From: Diabrotica undecimpunctata
Taxonomy: Eukaryota > Arthropoda > Insecta > Coleoptera > Chrysomelidae
Length of the DNA stretch: 64,000 nt
Assembly (NCBI RefSeq): GCF_040954645.1
Contig: NC_092805.1
Location: 68,867,186 to 68,931,185, forward strand
Reading direction: 5' to 3'
A program made the translations under genes and the position numbers. Below the pieces are notes generated by a model, which saw only the letters and a program-made list of their open reading frames with translations, did no database searches and was not told the origin of the DNA. Below are positions 54,966 to 64,000 of this stretch, piece by piece (position 1 is the stretch's first letter; each line of letters starts with the position of its first letter).

Positions 54966-55669
54966 CTGAAGGATTTTTGAGACCCACAGACAGTCCTTCC
55001 AAAAACGCTTGTCTTAATGAAACCACTGAAGTGTCAGACCATACTTTTGAACGAGTATGACCTGCATTAACCCAAGTCTCATCCAAATAATATATTTTCC
55101 TCTTTTCGTTCCTTAACTGCCTAATATTTTTCAAAAATTTCCTCCTTTTTATTCTAATGTCGTCTCTCTCTGTTAGCATGCTGTTTCTGCCACGCCTTTG
55201 AAATTAAAATTTTAATTTTTTTAATAATATATGAAACGATGTACGTTTGAAATTTGGCAGGTCTGAGTCACTATTGATTTGATTTAAAATTTTAACCACT
55301 GTGGGAATTTGATTTTTAAAAAAGGACTGATGGACAATCCTTCTTATAGCATTCCTGGCAAATTCGTCAACATCGTCCAGTTTGCTCTTGCTGTTTTTAT
55401 TTGTTTTTGGCGCAGTTAGTGTGTTAGTAGTTTTATACTCCTTAATTACGTTAAATACGCTGGTAGCACACACATCAACCTTATTTCCTACTATTTTTTC
55501 TATGTCTCTTTTTGGTGTTGTTGGATTTTCCATTACTTCGTTCTTATAGACATTTAAAATTACTTCTTTAATTTCCAAACTTAAATGATTCTTCTTTGTT
55601 CTTTTTTTGGAAGGACTCAAAGGAATAGCAAGATCATTTACAGAATCCGTATCAGACATTATGAAACTG

Positions 55670-56150
55670 TAACTGACACGAAATGGTATTAGGGATTTAG
55701 TTTTTCCACTGATACGTAATTACAGTAAAAGATTACTCATATACTTATCGACTATTAAAAGATTAATGATAAGATAAAAAAAATAAGTTTGTTCAACTTA
55801 CCATTAAAATCCTAAAATCCTAAAATATAAACAAATTTACATTTTTTAAATCCTGAATATACTATTTTATAGAATTTATCTAAAGAATGTGTTTTGAACA
55901 ATATCTAATTTGAACAATGATAAAATATTATTTATACCCTAAAATGCAAGATTGCAGGTAGTCAATATAGAACAATAGCAAGCGGTCTCAACCGTTATAT
56001 AACCGTTATAACAGTTATAATTTATAAATTTTGAAGTAAACATTAAAAATGCAAAATATGTGATGATCTCTAAGAATACCGCCCATTCCCGGGTCAATGT
56101 CATGATTTATCAATACTCATAAAAATCAGGTTACTACGATGTTATATCTT
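55670..56150. other. AT-rich stretch, no gene seen
   Basis: Probably 5' flank of the broken transposase. A short run of ACCGTTATA-like repeats lies near 55990-56020. Confidence 0.35.
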
Positions 56151-56159
56151 TCCTATACT

Positions 56160-56545
56160 GTTGTGTGGAGTTGAGTCGTGGACTCTCACAGACATGACCT
56201 GTAAAAAATGGAGGCTTTCGAAATGTGGCTCTATCATCACATCCTAAAGATATACCGACCACGTTACTAATCAGAACGTTTTATTAGGAATCCAAAACCA
56301 AAATAGGTTATCTCGGTTATCACTTTATGAGGAACAACGAAAGATATGGATTGCTCCAACTAATTTTACAGGGAAAAGTAGAAGGAAAACGGGGCCAAAC
56401 AAGGCGAAGGGATTTCCTGGCTTAAGAATCTACGTGCGTGGTTCAACATAACAACGAAACCAAATAAGCAATGTACAGATTGCTATGATGGTGGTAAATA
56501 TCCGAAACGGACAAGGACTATAAGAAGAAGACATTTCTTCCTTAT
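56160..56545 (+). pseudogene. LINE 3' end (RT C terminus)
   Basis: The plus strand reads MEAFEMWLYHHILKIYRPR, degraded VISVI, then ERYGLLQLILQGKVEGKRG-like wording, WLKNLRAWFNITTKP and DCYDGGKYPKRTRTIRRR. This is the natural C terminus and 3' end of the LINE type that also left relics at 1.3 kb and 61.4 kb, both on the minus strand. Frameshifts separate the blocks. Confidence 0.7.
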
Positions 56546-56549
56546 ATTT

Positions 56550-57335
56550 ATTATAATTGTTCTGTAGCCATTTTCTTGTGGCCTCTTATATAATTTACTC
56601 TTTTGTTTGGGAATAAAGCCACAATTTAAGTTTGAAATTAAATTGATATCAAAATACAAAACATTAATGTTTGATTTCCGAAGTGGAAATGGAAACGTCA
56701 AATAAATTTAATTTTTAACTTAAATAATGGCTTTATTCCCAAATAAAATAGTACACTTATATTTATTAAAATAAATGAACAAAAGCATACTTACTTGCAG
56801 AATTAAGCCGAAAATAGAATGAACAGACAGGTACAATAGTACAGTTTTAGGTCTAAATTAACACTATAAACAAATTTATCCACACAGTTTAAATTAACAC
56901 TATAAACAATATTTATCCACACAGCTTCAATATAACGCTATTAATATACGAAAATACAAAACGTAACTGAGAAACACATTAAGTCGGTTCGTCACTGTTT
57001 TCAAACTTGAAAAACGTGAACATTTAATTTCTAACCAATGACAAAAATCGGGACTGTTATGACGACATCGCCACCACCGACCGCGTGTACCGACTACCCA
57101 TGTTGAAATCGGATGAACCTTAGAGGGTCTCACTTTTTTTGTTCATGCAAAGGTTGGTATTCCTTTTGGAAATTGGTATTAGGTTTCTTCTTACCCTTTC
57201 ATAAAATGGTGGATCTAATTGTGTTGCAGAGAAAGTGTTTTGAAATTGATTACTGAACCTATTGGTATAAGTAGGGTGCTCTTTATTACTAACAATTTTG
57301 AAAGCATACGAGAGACTTTACATATGATGTATTTG
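56550..57335. other. No gene assigned; one GC-richer patch
   Basis: The patch at about 57045-57125 (GACGACATCGCCACCACCG) stands out from AT-rich surroundings. No family recognised. TTAACACTATAAACAA is repeated in tandem near 56858-56910. Confidence 0.35.
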
Positions 57336-57339
57336 AGAT

Positions 57340-58870
57340 TCGTTATCTTGAGAGTGGTTATTTTGTCAGGGTCTGTAAAATTTTAACTGGTGTTGTTCGA
57401 GATGCGCCTGTAGCTATTCGTAGAGCTGTGTTTTGGGCAGTTTTAAAGGTTTTTAATACTGACGTTTTGCTAGAGGAATAAACTATCTTGTCATAGTCGA
57501 GTTTAGATCCAACGAAAGATTTATATACTATTGTATTTTGATTTGCTCTTAAGTTTTTACTGGAAATAGTTTTCATAAAATTTAATCTTGCTTGGCATGA
57601 TTTTTTAAGTTCTTCTGTATGTTTTTCTAGGATAGCTTTTGGTCGAAAAACATATTCTGACAGTATTTGTGAAACTAAGTGTTAAATTATATAGCTTCAG
57701 ATATAGTGCAAGAGTATTATGTTTTCATGTGAATAGAATACATTTAAGTAGTTTTTGTTGGTGAAAACTGTATTAGACTGTATTAACTGTATAGACTTAG
57801 ACCATACTTTTAACTTATTGATTGTTTGTTGTAAATGTTTTTGAATAGATGAAAGATTTTTTCCTTTGGCAAAATAAAATTAGGTCGTCAGCCTAGTCTT
57901 TCTTTAACAAGCAGTGAGCATTGATTAAATTTGTTTTTAGTGGCTATTAGAAAAAGTGTTGTGCCTTAAACCGATCTTTGTGGTACTCTGTTTCCATAAT
58001 TTTTTTAATCTAAGGTAATGTTGTCTGAACTTTTTTAGAATCTACGAAATTAAAGAAAATTTTATATGAATTTTAACATATTACCTCTGATATTCCAATT
58101 ATGCAATTTTGATAAGATATTGAACCGCTATATAATATCTCAATCTTTATTAATATCGAAGAAGGCTGCAATACAATCTTCCTTATTTTTACATGCTATA
58201 TATGTATGTATTTTTGACTCTGTTTGAGATTCCGTTCCAAATGATGCCGTCAAATATGATGCAATTATTACACAGCCGTAGTGAGGTGGTGAATCGAACT
58301 ACCAGCATAACAACAAAAAAAGGCATTATAATACTATATGTTTGTATAATTTACGTGTTGTGTAAAATAAATAAAATAATCAATCATACCTAGGTATGTT
58401 AAAATAATCAACTTTCCATAGTCCACTAATTAGTTTCTTACACAGACCCTAACCCTATTAATTTATCTGTGATAGAAAGATTTTGCCTAAATCTTTGTTG
58501 GGGAATCCTAAATGCTTTGATGGGAAATAAGAAGTTTGTGTTGGTCTAAATACCATCTCAGTCTTTTATTCACCATTTTCCTTAACCGTTTATGAAATAT
58601 ATAATATTGGTTAAAGATATCACTCAATATGTTTCTGGGAATGTTAAGGATTTATTTAGTTTAAGAAGAAGCAGTATAATTGCTCCAGACCAGCTTGACG
58701 AAAATACCTGGATGTTCCAGATAAAATTATAAAGGACTTATAAATAATTTTTTTCCATGGTCTGTAAGATGTAAAGGGATACCATCTGGCCCTGGGCTTG
58801 AATCTTTAGAAGAGTTTAAGGCTTCAGAAAGTTCTGTTAAGAAGGAACATTAGGGCAGTGAACATCTTGT
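57340..58870 (-). pseudogene. I/Jockey-type LINE reverse transcriptase, decayed
   Basis: The clearest part is 57358-57620 on the minus strand: KKSCQARLNFMKTISSKN, then VGSKLDYDKIVYSSSKTSVLKTF and NTALRIATGASRTTPVKILQTLT, an RT C-terminal block of I/Jockey-type LINEs. Further upstream on the same strand, near 58590-58850, an earlier RT block reads SSKDSSPGPDGIPLHLTDHGKK. The catalytic centre between them is unrecognisable. The 58564-58870 part also lies in the left arm of the large inverted repeat described next. Confidence 0.6.
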
Positions 58871-59874
58871 TCGTCGTTTCCCAATATGTTATCTTTTACG
58901 TTATTTTTATGTATTTTAAAGTCGTCTGTAATTTTCATTGCTAGAATTTAGTTCGTATTAGTCTATTAACATATTATCTACAATTTCCATTATATCGCTA
59001 ATAGCCCAGTATATAAACGTAAAATACAGCGATACCCTGCAATTTTCCGTGTCGCCACCGAATGGTATGAAAATTTGGATTTAGGTTCTACTTACCCTTC
59101 ACTTCACTATTGGACTTATAGGACTTATAGGATATAGGATACGTATAACCTAAATTCAAATTTCCCTTCGAAACAGTGAATATTATTTGACAATAATTCA
59201 CTTTATTAAAAGATGATTTAAATCAATTACCCACTTCAATTTACAATTATACAATTTTTTTTATAATAAGGATAGCTTTCACCACTAAAAACTAAAAAGC
59301 AACTAACGGCACAAGTCCAATAGTGAAGTGAAGGGTAAGTATAACCTAAATCCAAATTTTCATATCATTCAGTGGTGACACGGAAAATTACAGGGTACCT
59401 CTGTATTTTACGTTTATTTACTAAGGTATTAGCAATAGAAAGGAAATTGTAGATATGTTAATAGACTAATACGAACTAAATTCCCGCAATGAAAATTACA
59501 ATGACACAGACGACTTTAAAATACATAAAAGTAACTTAAAAATAACAAATTGAGAAACGACTAACAAGAGATTCACAGCCTTAATGTTGCCTTTTTCTTA
59601 ACAGAACTTTCTGAAGCCTTGAACTATTCTAAAGATTCAAGCCCAGGGCTAAATGGTATCCCTTTATATTTTACAGACCATGGGAAAAATTTATTATATG
59701 TCCTTTATAATTTTATCTGGAACATCCAGGTATTTTCGTCAACCTGGTCTGGTGCAATAATACTGCTTCTTCTTAAATTAAATAAATCCCTAACATCCCT
59801 AGAAACATGTCGACCGATATCTTTAACTAATATTATATAATTCATAAACGGTTAGGGAAAATGGTGAATAAAAA
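58564..59874. repeat. Large inverted repeat, arms ~557 bp, spacer ~192 bp
   Basis: The left arm 58564-59119 and right arm 59312-59874 are reverse complements with scattered mismatches. The outer ends share TTTTATTCACCATTTTCC (left) and its complement; the inner ends share CACTTCACTATTGGACTT. The outer 300 bp of each arm is LINE reverse-transcriptase sequence: the right arm on the plus strand reads SKDSSPGLNGIPLYFTDHGK and SLETCRPISLTNII. The inner 250 bp is unassigned. A transcript would form a very long hairpin. Confidence 0.8.
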
Positions 59875-59879
59875 ACCAT

Positions 59880-60405
59880 ATCTGGAAATTTGTTTCATAA
59901 AATTTAAAAGAATCTTATTTGTAATTAAACTAAGAATTAAATATTTGCTTTTACTTTTCTTTACCTCCGTCTCAATTAAGAAACCAATTTCGCTTCCCCT
60001 CGTAGCGTAGAAGTAAGCATGTAGGTATAATTCTTCTGTGGTAAGAGTTGTTACTCATTGAGGCTCTTCAATTACGTGGCGGTGGCGGCTAGTGATTTAA
60101 ACAGCTCGTTGGAGAATGGACGAGTCAACGATCAAGTGTGGAAACAACATGGAAAGTGCTAGTACTACATCGATGTATGCATGTCCAGATCTTGTAGATT
60201 GTCTTTTTACTATCGGAGAAAAATCGAGTAAGTTAAGAAGGTGGTTTTTTAAATAGGTGTACATTTTACTGTATAAGTACGAATAGTTCAAGAATAATAT
60301 TTATATTGATAAGTCAATACATGTTGACTATGAAAATAAAAAAAAGTAATTAAAGAGAAATAAAAATATCAACAAAAACAAACTACCCATTCAAGAACAT
60401 TTCAT
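59880..60405. other. Mostly unassigned; weak candidate first exon at 60117-60228
   Basis: A GC-richer leader (60060-60115, GTGGCGGTGGCGGCTAG) precedes an ATG at 60117. The frame from it reads MDESTIKCGNNMESASTTS, then CPDLVDCLFTIGEKS, and meets GTAAGT, a consensus splice donor, at 60229. No family is recognised, and no acceptor or second exon could be identified. It is the only spot in the window that looks like a host exon, and the evidence is thin. Confidence 0.2.
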
Positions 60406-60409
60406 TAAT

Positions 60410-60840
60410 AAAAGAGGTTAGTCTTTGTATGTGGGTATATTTTATTTTATAAAAACCCTTAAAAGGGCAACATTAAAGGCACGAACGTTTTCGGAACAAC
60501 TGTTCCATCATCAGGTTAAAATACAGGTTACCATGCCTGAGCCACCAAAATATTTGGGTAAAAACCCTTTAAAATGTATGTGTTACCAAAGATTGTACAT
60601 GATGTGAATAATATTATATGATGTTTAATATTTTAATTAAATTTTACTTCAGGTAACACATACATAACACATACATTTTAAAGGGTTTTTACCCAAATAT
60701 TTTGGTGGCTCAGGCATGGTAACCTGTATTTTAACCTGATGATGGAACAGTTGTTCCGAAAACGTTCGTGCCTTTAATGTTGCCCTTTTAAGGGTTTTTA
60801 TAAAATAAAATATACCCACATACAAAGACTAACCTCTTTT
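60410..60840. repeat. Inverted repeat, arms ~180 bp, spacer ~64 bp
   Basis: Left arm 60410-60587 and right arm 60652-60840 are near-perfect reverse complements; the right arm has an extra copy of about 13 bp (AACACATACAT) near its inner end. The right arm contains CCTGATGATGG, a GGAAC/GTTCC stem and CCGAAAACGTTCG, which resembles the hammerhead-like motif near Penelope-type 3' ends. The segment has no coding capacity. Confidence 0.9.
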
Positions 60841-60844
60841 GTTA

Positions 60845-61425
60845 TACGTGGTATACAGCCAGCTGCAGGAATTATTTTCCTTGTGGAATTTCATTATTTG
60901 TCATTATTTTTACCAACAAAAAATATTGCTTATCTCTCATTTTTTTACTAATTTGATTATTATTTTGCACTGAAAAACACAAATTATCTTCGTCGTGGTA
61001 TCTTTCACATTCTTCATGTGCAGTAGAGTCGGTTTTGCTTCCTTTTTCAGTAAAGTCCTGAATTATTTCCTGCGAATTAAAATGCAACACATGTGCTCCT
61101 TTGAAACAGTGCAGATTTTTGCTTTTTCCTATAACTAGTGAACATTCCTTCTCAAAACTAATTGCGTCGGCAGAATGTAGAGAAATTGTTACAATGTCTT
61201 TTTTTAGTAAGTTTTCTCAAAAGTACATAAATATATTTAAGAGCTATCATTTGTGTGTATGACACCAGAAAACGTAGTGAGTATTACATAGATCATTTCA
61301 AGGAAAACGAATAATATTCTAAATTAGTTAGAATCACACATTTGAAAGGTATTTCAATTACATATTCAATTCTCTGACATTTTAATACTAAAAAAATTAC
61401 AATGTCGAAAAAAACTATTTTTTAT
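60845..61425. other. AT-rich stretch, no gene seen
   Basis: The open frame at 60872-61090 (minus) has no recognisable motif. Confidence 0.35.
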
Positions 61426-61429
61426 TTTT

Positions 61430-62375
61430 CTTCTTCACGTACCATATCAGAATAATCTGATAAATATGATAATAAACGCTTCTCGATCTTCTGCCACACA
61501 GAATATTTCTCCTGTATTTAATATCTGAGTCCATTCACGAATGTTTTTTAAGAGGAAGAAATCTGTTTTCTTCCTACAGCTCTACGGCCTTCTATTTTGT
61601 CTTTAAGAATCAGTTGTAGTATTCTATATCAATTTTTCCCCACTGTATGTCCCAAATATTATATTTTTCGGTTTTAATCTGTCTTTAGCAATTCTCTATC
61701 TTTGTTGACCCTCCTTAGTACTTCCTTATAAGTTTTTCTTGGTGTCCAAGGTATCTTCAGCATCCGTCTAGAAATCCACATTTCTAATGCTTTAGTTCTA
61801 TTCATGCTTAATACTCTTAGTGTTCACACTTCAGCTCCGTACAAAAGTACAGACCACTTAAACGTTATTTGTCTTAGCTCTAAACTGGATGATTATTGCA
61901 AAGAAATGTTTTCATTTTCATAAAAATAGTTTTAGTCATTGATGTGTTTTATTTTCATGTCTGATTCTAGTTGGCCCGTTATGACCGTTCCCAAATATGT
62001 AATTTTGTGTAATTTTTTTAACTTGGACGCCTTTTAATTGAAGCTCTGCATCTGAACGTGTAAAAAATCTAAACACTAAAACCTACTTCTCTAGACTTAA
62101 GAAAAAAAAAGTTGATTTTATTTGAGTTTATTATAATGCCCATTTCCTTCCCTACTTCGTATCTGTCTCTCGAGTGCCTTTTTAAACAACTGGTCCGAGT
62201 AAACATTGAACAATGTTGGGGACAAAATGCAACCTTGTCTCACTCCTCGTTGTATGGAGATCTCGTCGGCGTAGTTGTCTCCAATTTTTACGATATTAGT
62301 TTGATTCCAATATAGATTTTTAATGACATCTTTGTCATCCATTCCTATATTTTGTATCATCTCTAAATGCAATAG
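61430..62375 (-). pseudogene. LINE reverse transcriptase with catalytic motif deleted
   Basis: On the minus strand the RT starts with MDDKDVIKNLYWNQTNIVKI and ISIQRGVRQGCILSPTLFNVYS (motif B), then KALERQ. It jumps straight to EVGKEMGIIINSNK, so the segment that should hold YADD (motif C) is missing near 62160. The thumb follows: HKITYLGTVITGQLESDMKIK, TKALEMWISRRMLKIPWTPRKT and YKEVLRRVNKDRELL, then YRILQLILKDKIEGRRAVGRKQ to about 61540. It is the same LINE type as at 1.3 and 56.2 kb. Confidence 0.75.
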
Positions 62376-62409
62376 TATAAATGAGCTTCTATTTCCGCAT
62401 TGATATTTT

Positions 62410-62855
62410 AAAGAATACCAAAGATTAATGGCCTACAGGCGTTGATAAATTTTTTTAATATCTAAACTAGATGGCTGACCTAATCTAAACTAGTTTTTAT
62501 ATCACTTGGAAGAAAATGTCACTTAGAAAAAAATACAATGGATTTAAATCGGTGGATATACATATGTGGCAATTGAATAAAATATTTTTTACCAGTCAAT
62601 TAACTCAAAAACACCTCATAGGGAACTGCAGCATTGATACTATAAACGAAACTTAAACAACTTGGGATTAGATTATAGTTTTATTTATGAATACTTTGTT
62701 TGAAATATTTAAAATCGTATTTAAACTCGATTCTATTAAACGTACTGAAAAAATATAAAATCGGAATCAGTCCAGTAAAGGAAACATACCTCTCATAATA
62801 ATTATATAGTATAAGTAAAAATTCTATAGTATTAAAAGACTTCACGGCTGGAATG
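62410..62855. other. AT-rich stretch, no gene seen
   Basis: No supported feature. Confidence 0.4.
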
Positions 62856-62859
62856 AATA

Positions 62860-63160
62860 TGATTATCAGTTAGACATGCTCCCAACATCGGGATATTGAT
62901 AAGAGCACTTGGAGATTGCCTGACGGAAACACACTTAACCAAATAGACCAAGCACTGGTTGACATTGAAAGAATACCCACAAATATATTTTATGTAAAAA
63001 GCAGACGCAGAGCAAGCTGTGACTCAGACCATCTGCTAGTATAGACATGGTTTAGATGTAAAATCAGTCGACAGGCAAAGGAAACTTATGCAAAATAAGA
63101 AAATCTAAACTAGTATAACCTAAAAGTCTCCGAGATACAAGACAGATATGTAAGAAAAAG
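62860..63160 (+). pseudogene. LINE endonuclease C-terminal fragment
   Basis: The plus strand reads STWRLPDGNTLNQIDQALVDIER, then VKSRRRASCDSDHLLV. These are the last two catalytic blocks of the APE-type endonuclease; the Asp-His of SDHLLV is intact, while QIDH has changed to QIDQ. A stop follows LLV. The linker after it (RYVRKRLERLREE) continues in A-rich sequence to about 63400. No reverse transcriptase is seen on this strand. Confidence 0.65.
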
Positions 63161-63449
63161 GCTTGAAAGATTACGAGAAGAATAAAAAATCCACACTATA
63201 AAATCAGAAGAATACCATAAGCAGCATCATACTGAACACGGCAAAAGAAGTCCTAGTACACAATAATTACATACTCTAAGGAACTAGAGAGAGAAAAAGA
63301 GAGTTTTAGAATAAAAGACGAAGATCTGATACAGAAAAAGAGAAAGTAAGAAAACCAACGGATATTAAACATTTAAGACTTCAGTGCAAGCTAAAGACTT
63401 TTTTTAATCTTTAAAGAGAAGAAGGAAAATCTGCATACAGACACCTGTG

Positions 63450-64000
63450 ACTCACACAGGTAGTGTTGGGTTCCTAATAGCGAGCAGCTCCCTGATAAAT
63501 TTGTGGATCCATGTCCACCACCACTCATCCCTGATCATTTTCTCCAGCATTTCTCTCACGGAATCATTCTGCAGTTACACTCTCTTACAAACTTCTCTCT
63601 TTCATCCGCCCAACACTCACACTCCAACATCGTCTGTCACAGTATCCGAGAGACCACAGTAAAAAACACTGATGGGACTGAGCCATCCTAACCCTGAAAA
63701 TGTAGCTGCGAAAGCAGCTATGGCCTATGAGCATTTGCGTCAGATAATTCGCAGAAGTTTCGGGATTAGTGACTTCGTCCTCTCCGCCACATCACGTGTT
63801 GCCTCCCACTCTTGCTGCCACTGACCGATTGGAACTAATCTCTCGGCCAGTCTTATCTCATTCATCTCTCGCTCTCCAATGTTCAGTCCAATAAAACTAT
63901 AAATCCTGGCCCTTTCACCTGCCAGCACCTGTAAAGGAACACAGCCGGTGATCACCCATAAAGCGGCAGCTGACACAGTCCTGTAGCCACATGCTACCCG
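63450..64000 (-). pseudogene. R1-type LINE, RT C terminus and zinc-knuckle region (runs off window)
   Basis: The minus-strand frame 63740-63976 reads VSAAALWVITGCVPLQVLAGERARIY, the block following the RT thumb in R1-clade LINEs, then QWQQEWEATRDVAERTKSLIPKL. Downstream, VGVXVLGG and VREMLEKMIRDEWWWTWIHKFI correspond to the degraded C-terminal knuckle and tail. The region is clearly richer in GC than the rest of the window. It has stops and frameshifts. The element continues beyond 64000. Confidence 0.7.

Larger units (their letters stand above)
53845..55659 (-). pseudogene. Second DD82E-type transposase, broken, with probable intron and SINE insertion
   Basis: This is a diverged paralogue of the transposase at 31520-32887. 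From the ATG at 55657-55659 it reads MSDTDSVNDLAIPLSPSKK through ARNAIRRIVHQSFFKNQIPT. After LKKLKF a TAA replaces a sense codon near 55205, before QRRGRNSML. YYLDETWVNAGHTRSKVW (first Asp) and GLSVGLKNPSG follow. A 44-nt GT-AG segment (54922-54965) interrupts the codon between NPSG and KGKRLI. One base is missing in an A run near 54845. VIVLDNAPYHS (second Asp) and ALRLPPYH follow. There the reading is cut by a 427-bp insertion and resumes at 54085 as CELNPIELVWADIKNF, with the Glu. The end is near 53845. Terminal repeats were not found. Confidence 0.85.

Noticed and set aside
60720..60775. Second hammerhead ribozyme in the 60.4-60.8 kb foldback
   Set aside because: CTGATGA and GAAA are present, but there is an extra base before stem II, and the position after stem III is G, which hammerheads do not cleave. 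Kept only as a motif resemblance.

Overview
This window is AT-rich eukaryotic DNA made almost entirely of transposable elements in various states of decay. I see no complete host gene, no tRNA or rRNA gene, no CRISPR array and no bacterial-type operon. The mix of elements points to an arthropod, most likely an insect with a large repeat-rich genome; a leaf beetle would fit, but the species is inference. That mix is RTE, CR1/Jockey, R1 and R2-like LINEs, several Penelope-like elements (PLEs) with GIY-YIG endonucleases, Ty3/gypsy elements, Tc1/mariner-superfamily transposons, small foldback elements and long (TA)n tracts.

Layout. 0-12 kb: minus-strand LINE relics and one plus-strand LINE (10.2-11.8 kb). 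12-15 kb: unassigned. 15.4-18.2 kb: a PLE between two copies of its own terminal repeat, joined to a Jockey reverse-transcriptase end. 19.8 kb: a canonical hammerhead ribozyme on the minus strand. 20-21.9 kb: a gypsy fragment cut by (TA)n and a promoter-bearing repeat called X here, then a small TIR element. 23.4-26.1 kb: a foldback between (TA)n tracts, a LINE relic, a PLE end and a GC-rich foldback. 28.5-33.6 kb: a PLE, an RTE LINE, and a 2.7-kb DNA transposon with an intact 455-aa DD82E transposase that splits the RTE. 33.6-39 kb: hairpins beside (TA)n tracts, a 1.2-kb palindrome of X, a LINE and a PLE end. 39-41.9 kb: CR1-like and R2-like LINE pieces.

The centrepiece is 41884-48150, a complete and apparently young Ty3/gypsy retrotransposon. 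It has 360-bp LTRs differing at about seven sites, a CTTA target duplication, and one open frame of 1826 codons. Besides Gag, protease, RT, RNase H and integrase, that frame carries an N-terminal SAP motif with a long coiled coil, and after integrase a macro domain like OARD1/Poa1p followed by a CCCH zinc finger. The element sits inside a CR1-like LINE.

48.7-64 kb holds a broken Tc-like transposase, a second and broken DD82E-type transposase with a probable 44-nt intron and a SINE-like insertion, further LINE relics, and two inverted repeats (58.6-59.9 kb and 60.4-60.8 kb) that could make long hairpin RNAs.

The genes here do not form a pathway; the history is nested insertion (gypsy in CR1, DD82E transposon in RTE, SINE in transposase, X in gypsy and LINE). 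All family calls come from reading motifs by eye. Boundaries of relics are approximate unless a target duplication or terminal repeat is quoted.
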